This document shows, piece after piece, positions 23,937 through 33,239 of a stretch of DNA of 64,000 nucleotides (positions within the stretch are counted from its first letter, which is position 1; each line of letters opens with the position of its first letter). This stretch comes from CBDAPX01 sp965198725 (GTDB lineage Bacteria > Pseudomonadota > Alphaproteobacteria > Rhodobacterales > Rhodobacteraceae). The notes under the pieces are model-generated. The model was not told where the DNA came from. It ran no database searches and saw only the letters and a list, made by a program, of their open reading frames with translations. The stretch is taken from NCBI GenBank assembly GCA_965198725.1, contig CBDAPX010000001.1, positions 1,116,001 through 1,180,000 of the forward strand. The letters run 5' to 3'. The translations under genes were made by a program, and so were the position numbers.

Positions 23937-25811
23937 GTGAATATGAATGAGAAAACAGAAAACGACGCGGCCTTAACGGGGTTTGCACTTATTCAGTCTT
24001 ACTTAAAGACGCTGGACGGCTCACCGGGCGTTTACCGAATGCTCGATGCGGACAGTCGTGTTCTGTATGTCGGCAAAGCACGGAACTTGCGGGCGCGGGT
24101 TTCGAACTATGCGCGCCCCGGCGGACACAGTGGTCGGATCGACCGCATGATCCGCGAAACCGCGTCGATGATGTTTCTGACGACGCGAACCGAGACAGAA
24201 GCGCTATTGCTTGAACAGAACCTGATCAAGCAGCTGAAACCGAAATACAATGTCCTGCTGCGCGACGACAAAAGCTTTCCATACATCTTCATTTCGGATG
24301 AGCACGATTTTCCCCGGCTTGAAAAGCACCGCGGGGCCAAGACGAGGAAGGGCCGCTATTATGGACCATTTGCCAGCGCGGGCGCGGTCAATCGAACCAT
24401 CAACACGTTGCAAAAAGTGTTCCTGCTGCGGTCTTGTACTGACCGCGAGGTGGAGGCCGGTGACCGACCCTGTTTGAATTACCACCTCAAACGCTGTGCC
24501 GGGCCTTGCGGCGATAAAATAACCAAGGAAGATTATGCGGTTCTGGTTCGAGAAGCCGATGATTTTCTGCGGGGTAAATCAACCAAAGTGCAGGCGGAAA
24601 TGGCCGCGCAGATGCAAGAGGCTTCGGCAGAGATGGAATTCGAACGCGCTGCGGCCCTGCGCGATCGGATCAAAGCATTGTCGCAGGTTCAATCGGTCCA
24701 AGGCATCAATCCACATGGTGTGTCAGAAGCGGATGTAATCGCGCTGCATATGGAAAGCGGACAAGCCTGCGTGCAGGTGTTTTTCATCCGGGCCAACCAG
24801 AATTGGGGAAATCAGGACTTTTATCCGCGCATTGCCGCGGACGTTTCTGACGCAGAAGTCATGGAGGCGTTTGTCGGTCAGTTCTATGACAACAAGGAAC
24901 CACCGCGCCAGGTGATCTTGTCCGATGGGATCGAAAACGTGGACTTGATGCAGGACGCTTTGAGTGACAAAGCCGGGCGCAAGGTTGAATTGCTCGTGCC
25001 CAAACGCGGGGAAAAAGCGGAACTGGTTTCTGGCGCTTTGCGCAACGCGCGCGAGGCTTTGGCGCGGCGCATGTCTGAAAGCGCGACACAGGCCAGACTG
25101 TTGCGCGGGTTGGCAGAAGCCTTTGGTCTGGACGCGCCGCCGGACCGGATAGAGGTCTATGACAACTCGCATATCCAGGGCACCAACGCGGTGGGCGCGA
25201 TGATCGTTGCGGGCCCCGAAGGTCTGATGAAAAACAGCTATCGCAAGTTCAACATTCGCGGAGATGATCTGACACCGGGCGACGACTTTGGGATGATGAA
25301 AGAGGTTCTGAACCGTCGCTTTGTCCGGCTGCAGAAAGAAGACCCAGATCGCAGCAAAGGTCAGTGGCCCGATCTGTTGTTGATCGATGGCGGGGCCGGG
25401 CAAGTCAGTGCCGTGCACGAGATTATGCGAGAGCACGGATTGGATGACATCCCGATGGTGGGTGTTGCCAAGGGCGTGGATCGCGACGCGGGCAAGGAAG
25501 AGTTTTACCGCCCCGGTCAACGCCCTTTCGCGCTGCGCCACAATGATCCGGTGCTCTATTTCGTGCAGCGGCTGAGGGACGAAGCGCACCGCTTTGCCAT
25601 CGGAACCCATCGGGCCAAACGCGCCAAGGCCATTGGCGCGACCCCACTGGACGAGGTGCCGGGCGTGGGCGCAACGCGCAAACGCGCGTTGTTGTCGCAT
25701 TTCGGCAGCGCCAAGGCGGTGAGCCGCGCCAACCTTGCCGACCTCAAAGCGGTGGACGGGATTTCGGATGCGCTGGCTGAAACGATCTACAATTTCTTTC
25801 AGGACCGTTGA
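23937..25811 (+). CDS. uvrC: UvrABC system excinuclease subunit C
   Basis: A 624-residue UvrC, which makes both incisions around a lesion in nucleotide excision repair. It has the GIY-YIG 3'-side nuclease near 28-105 (SPGVYRMLDADSRVLYVGKA), the UVR/UvrB-binding helix pair (EFERAAALRDRIKAL), the RNase H-like 5' nuclease (EVYDNSHIQGTNAVGAMIV; LLIDGGAGQVSAV) and C-terminal helix-hairpin-helix DNA binding (LDEVPGVGATRKRALLSHFGS). The start is GTG 23937 or ATG 23943; no strong ribosome site separates them. pgsA follows 31 bases downstream. A DnaA box precedes the gene. Confidence 0.96.
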   Translation: MNMNEKTENDAALTGFALIQSYLKTLDGSPGVYRMLDADSRVLYVGKARNLRARVSNYARPGGHSGRIDRMIRETASMMFLTTRTETEALLLEQNLIKQLKPKYNVLLRDDKSFPYIFISDEHDFPRLEKHRGAKTRKGRYYGPFASAGAVNRTINTLQKVFLLRSCTDREVEAGDRPCLNYHLKRCAGPCGDKITKEDYAVLVREADDFLRGKSTKVQAEMAAQMQEASAEMEFERAAALRDRIKALSQVQSVQGINPHGVSEADVIALHMESGQACVQVFFIRANQNWGNQDFYPRIAADVSDAEVMEAFVGQFYDNKEPPRQVILSDGIENVDLMQDALSDKAGRKVELLVPKRGEKAELVSGALRNAREALARRMSESATQARLLRGLAEAFGLDAPPDRIEVYDNSHIQGTNAVGAMIVAGPEGLMKNSYRKFNIRGDDLTPGDDFGMMKEVLNRRFVRLQKEDPDRSKGQWPDLLLIDGGAGQVSAVHEIMREHGLDDIPMVGVAKGVDRDAGKEEFYRPGQRPFALRHNDPVLYFVQRLRDEAHRFAIGTHRAKRAKAIGATPLDEVPGVGATRKRALLSHFGSAKAVSRANLADLKAVDGISDALAETIYNFFQDR

Positions 25812-25842
25812 GGCCCCTGCGCGGGCAGGATAGGTATCGGCC

Positions 25843-26508
25843 ATGACATGGACTTTGCCCAATATTCTGACCGCCTTGCGCCTGCTCGCCGCACCTGCGC
25901 TGGCGATGATGTTCCTCATCTTTCCGCAACCTTACGCCACTTGGGCGGCCTTGATCCTGTTTGTCGGCGCGTCGCTGACCGATTGGGTGGACGGGTACCT
26001 TGCCCGGCGGTGGCAGCAAGAAACCAAGCTGGGCGCGATGCTGGACCCGATTGCCGACAAGGCGATGGTGGTCATCGCCATCGCGGTTCTGGTCGCGTCC
26101 TCTTCGATGGCAATGTGGTTGTTGATCCCGGCCACTGTGATTTTGTTTCGTGAGGTCTTCGTCTCCGGCCTGCGTGAGTTTCTGGGCGATACGGCTGGCA
26201 CTTTAAAGGTCACCAAGCTTGCCAAGTGGAAGACCACCACGCAAATGGTCGCTATTGCCGTGCTCTTTGCCTATGGCCTTTTTGAACACTATGTCGGTAT
26301 GGCGGTCTGGGGGATGGATGGGGCAATGGTCGCAGACATTCTGGCCGGACGTGAAGAGGATCTTTTGGGCATAGGCTGGAAATCTGCCGGGCTCAGTTGG
26401 AGCGGTTGGGGCGGCTTGGGCCTTTTCTGGATCGCGGCCCTGCTGACGCTGATTACCGGGATCGATTATTTCCAGAAGGCGTTGCCATATGTGAAGGAGG
26501 GCGAGTGA
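25843..26508 (+). CDS. pgsA: CDP-diacylglycerol-glycerol-3-phosphate 3-phosphatidyltransferase
   Basis: A 221-residue integral membrane enzyme making phosphatidylglycerol-phosphate from CDP-diacylglycerol and glycerol-3-phosphate. It has the CDP-alcohol phosphotransferase motif D-x2-D-G-x2-A-R-x8-G-x3-D-x3-D: DWVDGYLARRWQQETKLGAM plus LDPIADK (about 46-74). It opens MTWTLPNILTALRLLAAPAL, as usual for PgsA. The C-terminal half is longer than E. coli PgsA by about 40 residues, with an inserted segment (VWGMDGAMVADILAGREED) between helices. Its stop overlaps the moaD start by one base (TGATG). Confidence 0.93.
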   Translation: MTWTLPNILTALRLLAAPALAMMFLIFPQPYATWAALILFVGASLTDWVDGYLARRWQQETKLGAMLDPIADKAMVVIAIAVLVASSSMAMWLLIPATVILFREVFVSGLREFLGDTAGTLKVTKLAKWKTTTQMVAIAVLFAYGLFEHYVGMAVWGMDGAMVADILAGREEDLLGIGWKSAGLSWSGWGGLGLFWIAALLTLITGIDYFQKALPYVKEGE

Positions 26509-26753
26509 TGGATGTTCTGTATTTTGCCTGGGTGCGGGAACGGATTGGCCTGCCCACGGAAACGATGGAAACCACCGCCCAAACCGTGGCCGAACTGGTC
26601 GAAGAGCTGAAAGCCCGGGAAGAACGGTATGCCGTGGCCTTTTCGGACCTGACGGCTCTGCGGGTTGCGGTCGACCAAGAACTGTCAGATTTCGATGCAC
26701 CGCTGAATGGTGTGCGCGAGATCGCCTTTTTCCCGCCCATGACCGGGGGCTGA
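26508..26753 (+). CDS. moaD: Molybdopterin synthase sulfur carrier subunit MoaD
   Basis: An 81-residue ubiquitin-like protein ending in the required Gly-Gly (FFPPMTGG). Its C-terminus carries thiocarboxylate sulfur to MoaE for conversion of precursor Z (cPMP) to molybdopterin. MDVLYFAWVRERIGLP is the usual N-terminus. The open frame extends 37 codons upstream within pgsA; ATG 26508 is chosen because it overlaps the pgsA stop (TGATG) and matches the family length. moaE follows after 3 bases, so the two synthase subunits are made together. Confidence 0.94.
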   Translation: MDVLYFAWVRERIGLPTETMETTAQTVAELVEELKAREERYAVAFSDLTALRVAVDQELSDFDAPLNGVREIAFFPPMTGG

Positions 26754-26756
26754 TCC

Positions 26757-27200
26757 ATGCGCGTTGTGGTTCAGGAAGCCGCGTTCGATCTGGGGGAAGA
26801 GGTCAACGCATTTGCCAAACGGGCCGAAGGCGCGGGTGCTGTGGTCAGCTTTACCGGGATTGTCCGGGACCTTGCCGCGGGCGACCTGACCGTGATGGAA
26901 ATTGAGCATTACCCCGGCATGACCGAAGCGGCCCTGACCGAAATCGGGCAAGAGGCCATGTCGCGGTGGGACCTGGCGGATGCCTTAATCATTCACCGGT
27001 TTGGCCGTCTGGCGCCGGGCGATCAGATCATGATGGTTGCAACAGCCGCGCGCCATCGCGTTGCCGCGTTTGAGGCGGCAGAGTACCTGATGGACTATCT
27101 CAAGTCGCGCGCGCCGTTTTGGAAAAAAGAAATTACCGCCGAAGGGGCCGATTGGGTCGCAGCCAAGGATGAGGACGAAGCCGCGCTCGATCGCTGGTGA
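26757..27200 (+). CDS. moaE: Molybdopterin synthase catalytic subunit MoaE
   Basis: A 147-residue MoaE that forms a heterotetramer with MoaD and inserts two sulfurs into cPMP. Visible family segments are GAVVSFTGIVRD, MEIEHYPGMTE, IIHRFGRLAPGDQIMMV, and RHRVAAFEAAEYLMDYLKSR followed by PFWKKE, which holds the active-site lysines. Length is normal. It is the last gene of the plus-strand run uvrC-pgsA-moaD-moaE and converges on the small coiled-coil gene with 11 bases between stops. Confidence 0.95.
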   Translation: MRVVVQEAAFDLGEEVNAFAKRAEGAGAVVSFTGIVRDLAAGDLTVMEIEHYPGMTEAALTEIGQEAMSRWDLADALIIHRFGRLAPGDQIMMVATAARHRVAAFEAAEYLMDYLKSRAPFWKKEITAEGADWVAAKDEDEAALDRW

Positions 27201-27211
27201 GCGCGATGCGT

Positions 27212-27526
27212 TCAGGCGCGCAGTTGCGCCCTAAGCTGTTCTGCCTCTTGTCGTGCATCGCGCAACCCGTCCATCGCGGCACGTAATTCCGCCTCGGTCT
27301 GGGTCAGCTGATTTGTGAGTTCTGCCTCGCGCTGCTGCAGATAGGTGATCGCCTGATCGCGGGTCTCCTCGGCCTCGTGCAGCTCTTGGCTCATCCGGTC
27401 CAACTCTCCCACGTCATTGGCGTTCACCCGCGTGAACCGGTGGATCAGCCAATGCACAAACCAGCCCAACAGAAAGGCGACAAACAGGATCGCGGCGGTG
27501 GTGATGATAAATTCTGTCCGATTCAT
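27212..27526 (-). CDS. Small membrane protein with coiled coil
   Basis: A 104-residue protein with one N-terminal transmembrane helix (about 8-29, ITTAAILFVAFLLGWFVHWL). A charged helix of about 65 residues rich in Glu, Gln, Arg and Leu follows and is probably a coiled coil (LHEAEETRDQAITYLQQREA onward). It overlaps the OmpA-family gene upstream on the same strand by ATGA, so the two are made together. It might tether or oligomerise near the OmpA-like protein in the envelope. I do not recognise a named family. Confidence 0.72.
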   Translation of the reverse strand: MNRTEFIITTAAILFVAFLLGWFVHWLIHRFTRVNANDVGELDRMSQELHEAEETRDQAITYLQQREAELTNQLTQTEAELRAAMDGLRDARQEAEQLRAQLRA

Positions 27527-29406
27527 TCGGTGGCCTCCTCCGCGGCCTGCGGTTGCTCCGACAATTCTTCCAACGCGGTCGCGGTATCTTCAACTGTTTC
27601 CGGTTGAATGATGTGGAATTCGATCCGGCGGTTTTCCTCGCGGCCTGCCTCGGTCTCGTTGTCGGCGATGGGTTGAACCTCACCATACCCGATGGCGGTA
27701 AAGGAACCTGTTGGAACGCGGCGCGAGCGCAATTCGTTCAGGACCGATTGCGCCCGTGCTTGGCTGAGTTGTTGGTTCATCACTTCCCGGCCTTGGCTGT
27801 CCGTGTGGCCCTGAATTTCCAGTTTCAACTCACCGCATTCAATTAACACATCAGCCAGAGCGTTCATCGTGTCCAAGGATCCCGCATCGATTGTCGCGCT
27901 GCCCGGCTCAAAGGTGATTTTGCCGCCTTCTGATATCACGGTTTGGATTGAGATGGCGCATTCTTCGGGTGTTGGCGGGATATCCGTTGGCGGGGGCGGC
28001 GGGACATAGGTGACATCCAATTGATAATCCTGCGCTTCACCCAGTTTTTCGGACAACAGCCGGGACAACACGGCATTGATGTCTTCGGTGTTGCTGACCC
28101 CGCGCAAGGACACTTGGTTTTCGCCGACCACAACGACACCATTTGTCAGCGTCGCAAGCGCCTCAATCCCAGTCAGAACCCGAACCGGCCAATCGTCGGG
28201 CAGTGCGCTGACCGGCCTGACCGCGGTATAAACATTGTCCGACCCAAACCGCGCCTTGGCATATGCATTTGCCATTTCCCGCAACCCGTCATCGGTGACG
28301 CGCCCGCGCAATTGAACCAATCCTTCTGGGCTCAACGTCGCTGTAAACTCTGCCGGGCCTGCGGTTTCATCTTCTGGAACCGGCAGAACCGCGTGCAGGG
28401 CAAAGACCTCTGGCAATGCGGTTTCCAACTCGCCGACGACGCGGTCAAATACCGCACTGTCCCTGCCTTCCATTGCCACCAGCGTGATGTCGGCATCGGC
28501 AAAGGTGATGGACCCGTGCCCAATATCCGCAAGCGCCTTGATAGAGCGTTCTACGGCAGTGGGCCATGTCGGGGTCGGTACGCCCATGCCGACGGTACAT
28601 GTCGCCGGGCTGGCCAGGCCGATATCCCGCGCGACGGACAAAATCCGGTCGCGTTCGGCCTCGGTACTGGCTGAACAGGCATCAAAATGCCCGCCCGTTT
28701 CGTCGATGATGTAGCGCAATGTGAAGGGTGTGATGACCGGCCGTGGCGCCGCGATATCCAAGGTCAGGCGCAGGCCGGGGGGCGACATGCGCTCCAACTC
28801 ATCTTCCAGCTGTCGTTTCTGTTCGGCGCTGTCGGTAATGGCGGTGATGGAAATGCGACCGGCGTCGACCGACACTTTGGACCGGGGCAAACGTTCCAGA
28901 ACGGTCACCGAAAACCCCATCGCATCTCCCCAGCCGCGGGGTTCGGGGTAATTGGCCACCTCCAACAGGTCGGTCACGTTGTCAGCGCCGGCAATGGCGT
29001 TGAGTTCACTGACCAAAGCATCGCGATCGGTTGCCGCCGGGATCAGTCCAATGATTGACAAGCCACTGTCATTGCGCAGGATTTCCGCCGAAAAATGCGG
29101 CGGTGCCAAACCGATGGTTGGCATGATCGACATCTGGTCAATGATGCGTGCGGCATCCACCGTTGCCCCAACAACATTTACCGCACGCAGGCGTTCGGCT
29201 TCGTTCGGGGCCAGCCCAGCCAGTTCGACTTGCAAACCGTCGGCCCGCACTTCGGTCCAGTCCAGGTCTTGTTCATCCAATCCCGATCGAACCGTGATTT
29301 CTGTGGCATCCTCTATGATATCTGCCGCGAAACCTGCGGCAATCACGCTGCATAAAGCAGCCGCAGCAAAGGACGAACCGATCAGAAAGAACGAAGACAG
29401 GCGCAT
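27523..29406 (-). CDS. OmpA-family protein with N-terminal BON-like repeats
   Basis: A 627-residue envelope protein. An N-terminal signal peptide or anchor (about 5-28) is followed by several BON-like units of about 70 residues (for example QVELAGLAPNEAERLRA, LVQLRGRVTDDGLREMA, QVSLRGVSNTEDINAVLSRL). A proline-rich linker (PPPPPTDIPPTP) leads to a C-terminal OmpA peptidoglycan-binding domain (about 490-605: ITFEPGSATIDAG, LEIQGHTDSQGREVMNQQLS, SQARAQSVLNELRSRRVP). It would bind the cell wall from the periplasm or outer membrane. It resembles mycobacterial ArfA in layout. The acidic tail is low-complexity. Confidence 0.82.
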   Translation of the reverse strand: MRLSSFFLIGSSFAAAALCSVIAAGFAADIIEDATEITVRSGLDEQDLDWTEVRADGLQVELAGLAPNEAERLRAVNVVGATVDAARIIDQMSIMPTIGLAPPHFSAEILRNDSGLSIIGLIPAATDRDALVSELNAIAGADNVTDLLEVANYPEPRGWGDAMGFSVTVLERLPRSKVSVDAGRISITAITDSAEQKRQLEDELERMSPPGLRLTLDIAAPRPVITPFTLRYIIDETGGHFDACSASTEAERDRILSVARDIGLASPATCTVGMGVPTPTWPTAVERSIKALADIGHGSITFADADITLVAMEGRDSAVFDRVVGELETALPEVFALHAVLPVPEDETAGPAEFTATLSPEGLVQLRGRVTDDGLREMANAYAKARFGSDNVYTAVRPVSALPDDWPVRVLTGIEALATLTNGVVVVGENQVSLRGVSNTEDINAVLSRLLSEKLGEAQDYQLDVTYVPPPPPTDIPPTPEECAISIQTVISEGGKITFEPGSATIDAGSLDTMNALADVLIECGELKLEIQGHTDSQGREVMNQQLSQARAQSVLNELRSRRVPTGSFTAIGYGEVQPIADNETEAGREENRRIEFHIIQPETVEDTATALEELSEQPQAAEEATE

Positions 29407-29467
29407 TGAACAGATATGTCTTGTGAACGTTACGGAGTGTCTTAGGCGGTGCGGCCCAAGGTTTCAA

Positions 29468-30430
29468 TCACACGACCAAGGCGATGATCAGGAAGATGAG
29501 CGGAATTAGGCCAGCCTCACGATTAGAGCGGAAGATCAGCATGAGCTTGTGGTTGTCGTCCGGATCAAACTGCTTGAGCTGGTTCTGCAAATGCCAACCC
29601 ATGGCCCATGGTCCCAGCAAGGCGATGACAAGCGCCAAGGTGCTGACCGATCCCAGACCAGCCTGAATAACGGCCAAAGCCATAAGGGCCACCGTGCCGA
29701 TCAAAAAGTTGCGCAGCCAAGCGGGCGTGTTGTCGCCAAATAGGCGAGCTGTGGATTTGATCCCGATCAGGGCATCATCTTCGGTATCCTGATGCGCATA
29801 AATCGTGTCATAAAAGAGGGTCCAAGAAATCCCGGCGAGGTAGAGCGTAACTGCAGGCCAGCCAAGTTCGCCTGTATGCGCTGTCCATCCCAGCAAGGCG
29901 CCCCAGTTAAAGGCCAGTCCCAAGAAAACTTGCGGCCACCACGTGAACCGTTTTGCAAACGGGTAAACTGCAACAGGCAACAATGACAGGATGCCCAGCA
30001 ATATCGTCGTTGTATTGAACGTCAGCAGAATGCCGAAGGACACCAAGGATTGGATCACCAACCAAATCATGGCTTGTTTGACGGTGGTTTGCCCGGCCGG
30101 GATGGGCCGTGACCGGGTCCGAGCGACTTGTGCATCAAAGTCGCGGTCGTTGATATCGTTCCACGTACATCCGGCGCCACGCATCAGGAATGCACCGATT
30201 GTGCACCCCAGAGCGATCCAAACGTCGTGGAGGCTAAACTGTCCATCGTGAAGGATTGCGAGCGCAAGGCTCCACCAACACGGGATCAGCAGCAAGAAGG
30301 CCGGAGCGGGTCGGTCCGCGCGGCTGAGCCGCAAATAGGGGCGTGTCCAAGGGGGCGCATAGGTGTCTACCCAGTTGCCTTTTACGGCATCTGCGACTTG
30401 TCCATCTGGTGTCGGGGCGGAGCCTTGCAT
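29468..30430 (-). CDS. ubiA: 4-hydroxybenzoate octaprenyltransferase
   Basis: A 320-residue integral membrane prenyltransferase attaching the polyprenyl tail to 4-hydroxybenzoate in ubiquinone synthesis. It has both Mg-diphosphate motifs: NDINDRDFDAQVARTRSRP (near 90) and the second, YAHQDTEDDALIGIKSTAR (near 210). About eight hydrophobic helices are visible. The N-terminal ~30 residues before TRPYLRLSRADRP are hydrophilic, as in alphaproteobacterial UbiA. Its start codon is only 11 bases from the divergent rsmE start, so each promoter must lie inside the other gene's 5' coding sequence if both starts are correct. Confidence 0.93.
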   Translation of the reverse strand: MQGSAPTPDGQVADAVKGNWVDTYAPPWTRPYLRLSRADRPAPAFLLLIPCWWSLALAILHDGQFSLHDVWIALGCTIGAFLMRGAGCTWNDINDRDFDAQVARTRSRPIPAGQTTVKQAMIWLVIQSLVSFGILLTFNTTTILLGILSLLPVAVYPFAKRFTWWPQVFLGLAFNWGALLGWTAHTGELGWPAVTLYLAGISWTLFYDTIYAHQDTEDDALIGIKSTARLFGDNTPAWLRNFLIGTVALMALAVIQAGLGSVSTLALVIALLGPWAMGWHLQNQLKQFDPDDNHKLMLIFRSNREAGLIPLIFLIIALVV

Positions 30431-30441
30431 ATGTACGCCTT

Positions 30442-31164
30442 ATGACTGCGAAGATACGGCTCTATGTAGACCACCCATTGCGGGCGGGGCAATCGGTTCC
30501 TCTGGACCGGGACCAGGCGCATTACCTCTTTGGGGTAATGAGGCAATCGGTTGGGGATGGCGTTTTGCTGTTCAACGGGCGTGATGGCGAATGGCGGGCC
30601 GAGGTTGCCGAGGCCGGGAAACGGGCCGGCACGCTGCTTTGTGTGGAAGAGACCAAGCCGTTGCAAATGCCGCCGGATCTATGGCTGCTTTTCGCGCCGA
30701 TCAAAAAAGCGCGCACGGATTTCTTCGTCGAAAAAGCCGCCGAAATGGGCGCGGCCCGGATCATGCCGGTCCAAACAGATTTCACCAATTCCGAACGCAT
30801 CCGTCAGGATCGTCTGCAGGCCCATGCGGTTGAGGCGGCAGAGCAATGCGGTGGGACCTTTGTTCCCGAAGTCGCCGGTTTGACCAAGCTGTCGCGGATG
30901 TTGGACCAATGGCCCGAGGACCGTCAGTTGATGTTCTGTGACGAGGCATTGGTGGGTGCCGCAGCGACGCTTGGTGCCGTGGGTGGTGGTAAATGGGCCA
31001 TTCTGATCGGCCCCGAGGGCGGGTTTTCCGAAGCGGAACGCGCGCGGCTGTCCAAGCTGCCCTTTGCCCACGCGGTCAGCCTTGGGCCCCGCATCTTACG
31101 TGCAGATACAGCTGCGGTGGCGGCATTGACGGTCTGGCAACAGGCGTTGGGGGATTGGACATGA
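30442..31164 (+). CDS. rsmE: 16S rRNA m3U1498 methyltransferase
   Basis: A 240-residue SPOUT-class methyltransferase that methylates N3 of U1498 in 16S rRNA. The N-terminal PUA-like domain has HYLFGVMRQSVGDGVLLFNG. The C-terminal trefoil-knot SAM site has ILIGPEGGFSEAE and VSLGPRILRADTAAVAAL (residues about 190-235). ATG 30442 fits the family N-terminus (KIRLYVDHPLRAGQSVPL). The upstream open extension would overlap ubiA antisense. It overlaps the next gene by ATGA. Confidence 0.94.
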   Translation: MTAKIRLYVDHPLRAGQSVPLDRDQAHYLFGVMRQSVGDGVLLFNGRDGEWRAEVAEAGKRAGTLLCVEETKPLQMPPDLWLLFAPIKKARTDFFVEKAAEMGAARIMPVQTDFTNSERIRQDRLQAHAVEAAEQCGGTFVPEVAGLTKLSRMLDQWPEDRQLMFCDEALVGAAATLGAVGGGKWAILIGPEGGFSEAERARLSKLPFAHAVSLGPRILRADTAAVAALTVWQQALGDWT

Positions 31165-31688
31165 GCTTTGTGCGACCAGAGGCGAAGGCCGAAATCCTGC
31201 GCTTGCGCGAGATTCTGATCGGCGTCATCTGCATCGCGCTTGGCGCCTATTGGGCGCTGGGTGTGGGGCAGCTTTTGGGCTATGTCGGCATCCTTTTGGT
31301 CATCTTGGGGGCGTCTCTTTGCGTGATCGGATATCAACGTAGTCGTTTCCGCATTGGGGGGCAGGGGCCTGGTGTCGTTCAAGTGGTCGAAGGCCAGATT
31401 GCCTATTTCGGCCCATTGAACGGTGGCACATTGGCAACCGAAGCGATCGAACGGCTCGCACTCGATCCTTCCGGCAAGCCCGCACATTGGATACTTGAAC
31501 ACTCTGGGCAACCGGCTCTGCACATTCCCGTGAACGCCGAAGGCGCGGATGCGCTCTTTGACGTCTTCAGCGCGCTGCCGGGGATCAAGACAGAACGGCT
31601 TTTGTCGGAATTGCACCGCAAAACCGTGATCCCAACGGTTATTTGGGAGCGCAATCCTGCACAGATCCCGCGCGGCAGGCTTCATTGA
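31161..31688 (+). CDS. Conserved membrane protein
   Basis: A 175-residue protein with two adjacent hydrophobic helices (about 18-57: LIGVICIALGAYWALGVGQL, then LGYVGILLVILGASLCVIGY). A soluble C-terminal domain of about 115 residues follows (GVVQVVEGQIAYFGPLNGGT onward). It overlaps the rsmE stop (ATGA), which fixes the start at 31161. The C-terminal half contains a conserved-looking ALPGIKTERLLSELHRK segment but no catalytic motif I recognise. Such proteins accompany rsmE and gshA in Rhodobacteraceae, but no function is known to me. Confidence 0.75.
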   Translation: MSFVRPEAKAEILRLREILIGVICIALGAYWALGVGQLLGYVGILLVILGASLCVIGYQRSRFRIGGQGPGVVQVVEGQIAYFGPLNGGTLATEAIERLALDPSGKPAHWILEHSGQPALHIPVNAEGADALFDVFSALPGIKTERLLSELHRKTVIPTVIWERNPAQIPRGRLH

Positions 31689-31750
31689 CACGGCTGAGAT
31701 TTGCGACCAGAGCTTGCAGATAACGCAACGCAAAAGATCGGAGCCTGCGC

Positions 31751-33121
31751 ATGTCCATCCCCCAGTCCGGCGGCGGACCGATTGAACGGCATGAACAACT
31801 GGCCGAATACCTCGAAGCCGGTTGCAAGCCCAAAGAAGACTGGCGCATCGGGACCGAGCACGAAAAGTTCGGCTATTGCACCGACACCCATAAACCGTTG
31901 CCCTATGATGGCGACCGTTCGATCCACGCAGTCCTGTCCGGTCTGCGTGATCGCTTTGGCTGGGACCCGGTCGAAGAAGGCGGCAAGCTGATCGGATTGA
32001 CCAAGGGTGGTGCCAATGTGTCGCTGGAACCGGGTGGGGCGCTCGAACTGTCCGGCGCACCTTTGGAAACGATCCACGAAACCTGTGACGAGGTGAACGA
32101 CCACCTGCGCGAAGTCAAAGCCATCTCGGATGACATCGGCGCCGGGTTTATCGGTCTTGGGGCTGCACCGGAATGGATGCATGACGAGATGCCGCTCATG
32201 CCCAAAGGGCGGTACAAGCTGATGGACAGCTACATGCAAAAGGTCGGCACCATGGGCACCACCATGATGCGCCGGACCTGCACTGTTCAGGTCAACCTTG
32301 ATTTCGGGTCAGAGGCCGACATGGTGCAAAAGATGCGCGTTGCCATCGCGTTGCAGCCGGTTGCCGTCGCTCTGTTTGCCAATTCGCCTTTCTTTGAAGG
32401 CAAAATCAACGGCCACAAAAGCTGGCGCAGCCGGGTTTGGCGGGATCTGGATGCTGACCGCACCGGCATGATCCCATTTGTCTTTGACGAAGGATTCGGC
32501 TTCGAAGCTTGGGTGCAATACGCGCTCGATGTGCCGATGTATTTTGTCTATCGCGATGGGAAATACATCAACGCGCTGGGAATGTCCTTCCGCGATTTTC
32601 TGAACGGCGAGTTGCCCGCGCTGCCGGGTGAAACGCCGACGCTTTCCGACTGGGCCGATCACCTGACCACGGCCTTCCCCGAGGCGCGGATGAAAAAGTT
32701 CATCGAAATGCGCGGCGCGGATAGCAGCCCGTGGCGGCGGCTTTGCGCGTTGCCCGCCTTTTGGGTCGGCTTGATGTACGACCAATCGGCCCTGGATGCG
32801 GCCTGGGATCTTTCCAAAACGCTCGATGCAGAAACCCGCGACGGGTTCCGCGTCGCCGCAAGCGTTGATGGGCTGCAGGCCGAAGTGAACGGGATCAAAA
32901 TGCATGATCTGGCACGCCAAGCGGTCGAGATCGCGGAAGCGGGCCTGAAAGCGCGCGCGCGTCCCGGTGCGGGTGGCATGGTTCCGGACGAAACCCATTT
33001 CCTCAATGCGCTGAAGGACAGCATCGAAACAGGTCAGGTGCCTTCCGACGAATTGCTGGAACGGTATCACGGGGATTGGGGTGGCGATCTGAGCCGGATC
33101 TACAGAGACTACAGCTATTAA
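31751..33121 (+). CDS. gshA: Glutamate-cysteine ligase (plant type)
   Basis: A 456-residue enzyme making gamma-glutamylcysteine, the first step of glutathione synthesis. It belongs to the plant/alphaproteobacterial GCS2-type class: GTEHEKFGYC near 35-45, GGALELSGAPLETIHE (glutamate binding), MMRRTCTVQVNLDFGSE, and LWRR-like PWRRLCALPAFWVGL. Length and order of motifs match intact homologues. The start at 31751 lies 62 bases after the upstream gene, leaving room for a promoter. No gshB is in the window. Confidence 0.94.
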   Translation: MSIPQSGGGPIERHEQLAEYLEAGCKPKEDWRIGTEHEKFGYCTDTHKPLPYDGDRSIHAVLSGLRDRFGWDPVEEGGKLIGLTKGGANVSLEPGGALELSGAPLETIHETCDEVNDHLREVKAISDDIGAGFIGLGAAPEWMHDEMPLMPKGRYKLMDSYMQKVGTMGTTMMRRTCTVQVNLDFGSEADMVQKMRVAIALQPVAVALFANSPFFEGKINGHKSWRSRVWRDLDADRTGMIPFVFDEGFGFEAWVQYALDVPMYFVYRDGKYINALGMSFRDFLNGELPALPGETPTLSDWADHLTTAFPEARMKKFIEMRGADSSPWRRLCALPAFWVGLMYDQSALDAAWDLSKTLDAETRDGFRVAASVDGLQAEVNGIKMHDLARQAVEIAEAGLKARARPGAGGMVPDETHFLNALKDSIETGQVPSDELLERYHGDWGGDLSRIYRDYSY

Positions 33122-33239
33122 TGAGCTGGGCGTAGTGCCGTCCAAATAAAATTTCTTGCGCCGGAAAATTCACCATTCTTTGTTTAGGATGCGTGTAACA
33201 AGGCGTCGTAGTCTTTTTTGTAGAAAAGGGTCATTCGGT

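Noticed and set aside
24723..25919. A 398-codon minus-strand frame
   Set aside because: Antisense to uvrC, which has all its domains. Similar long shadow frames at 13496-14584, 30924-32060, 37338-38396, 44781-45971, 49881-51116 and 57411-58472 were dropped for the same reason.
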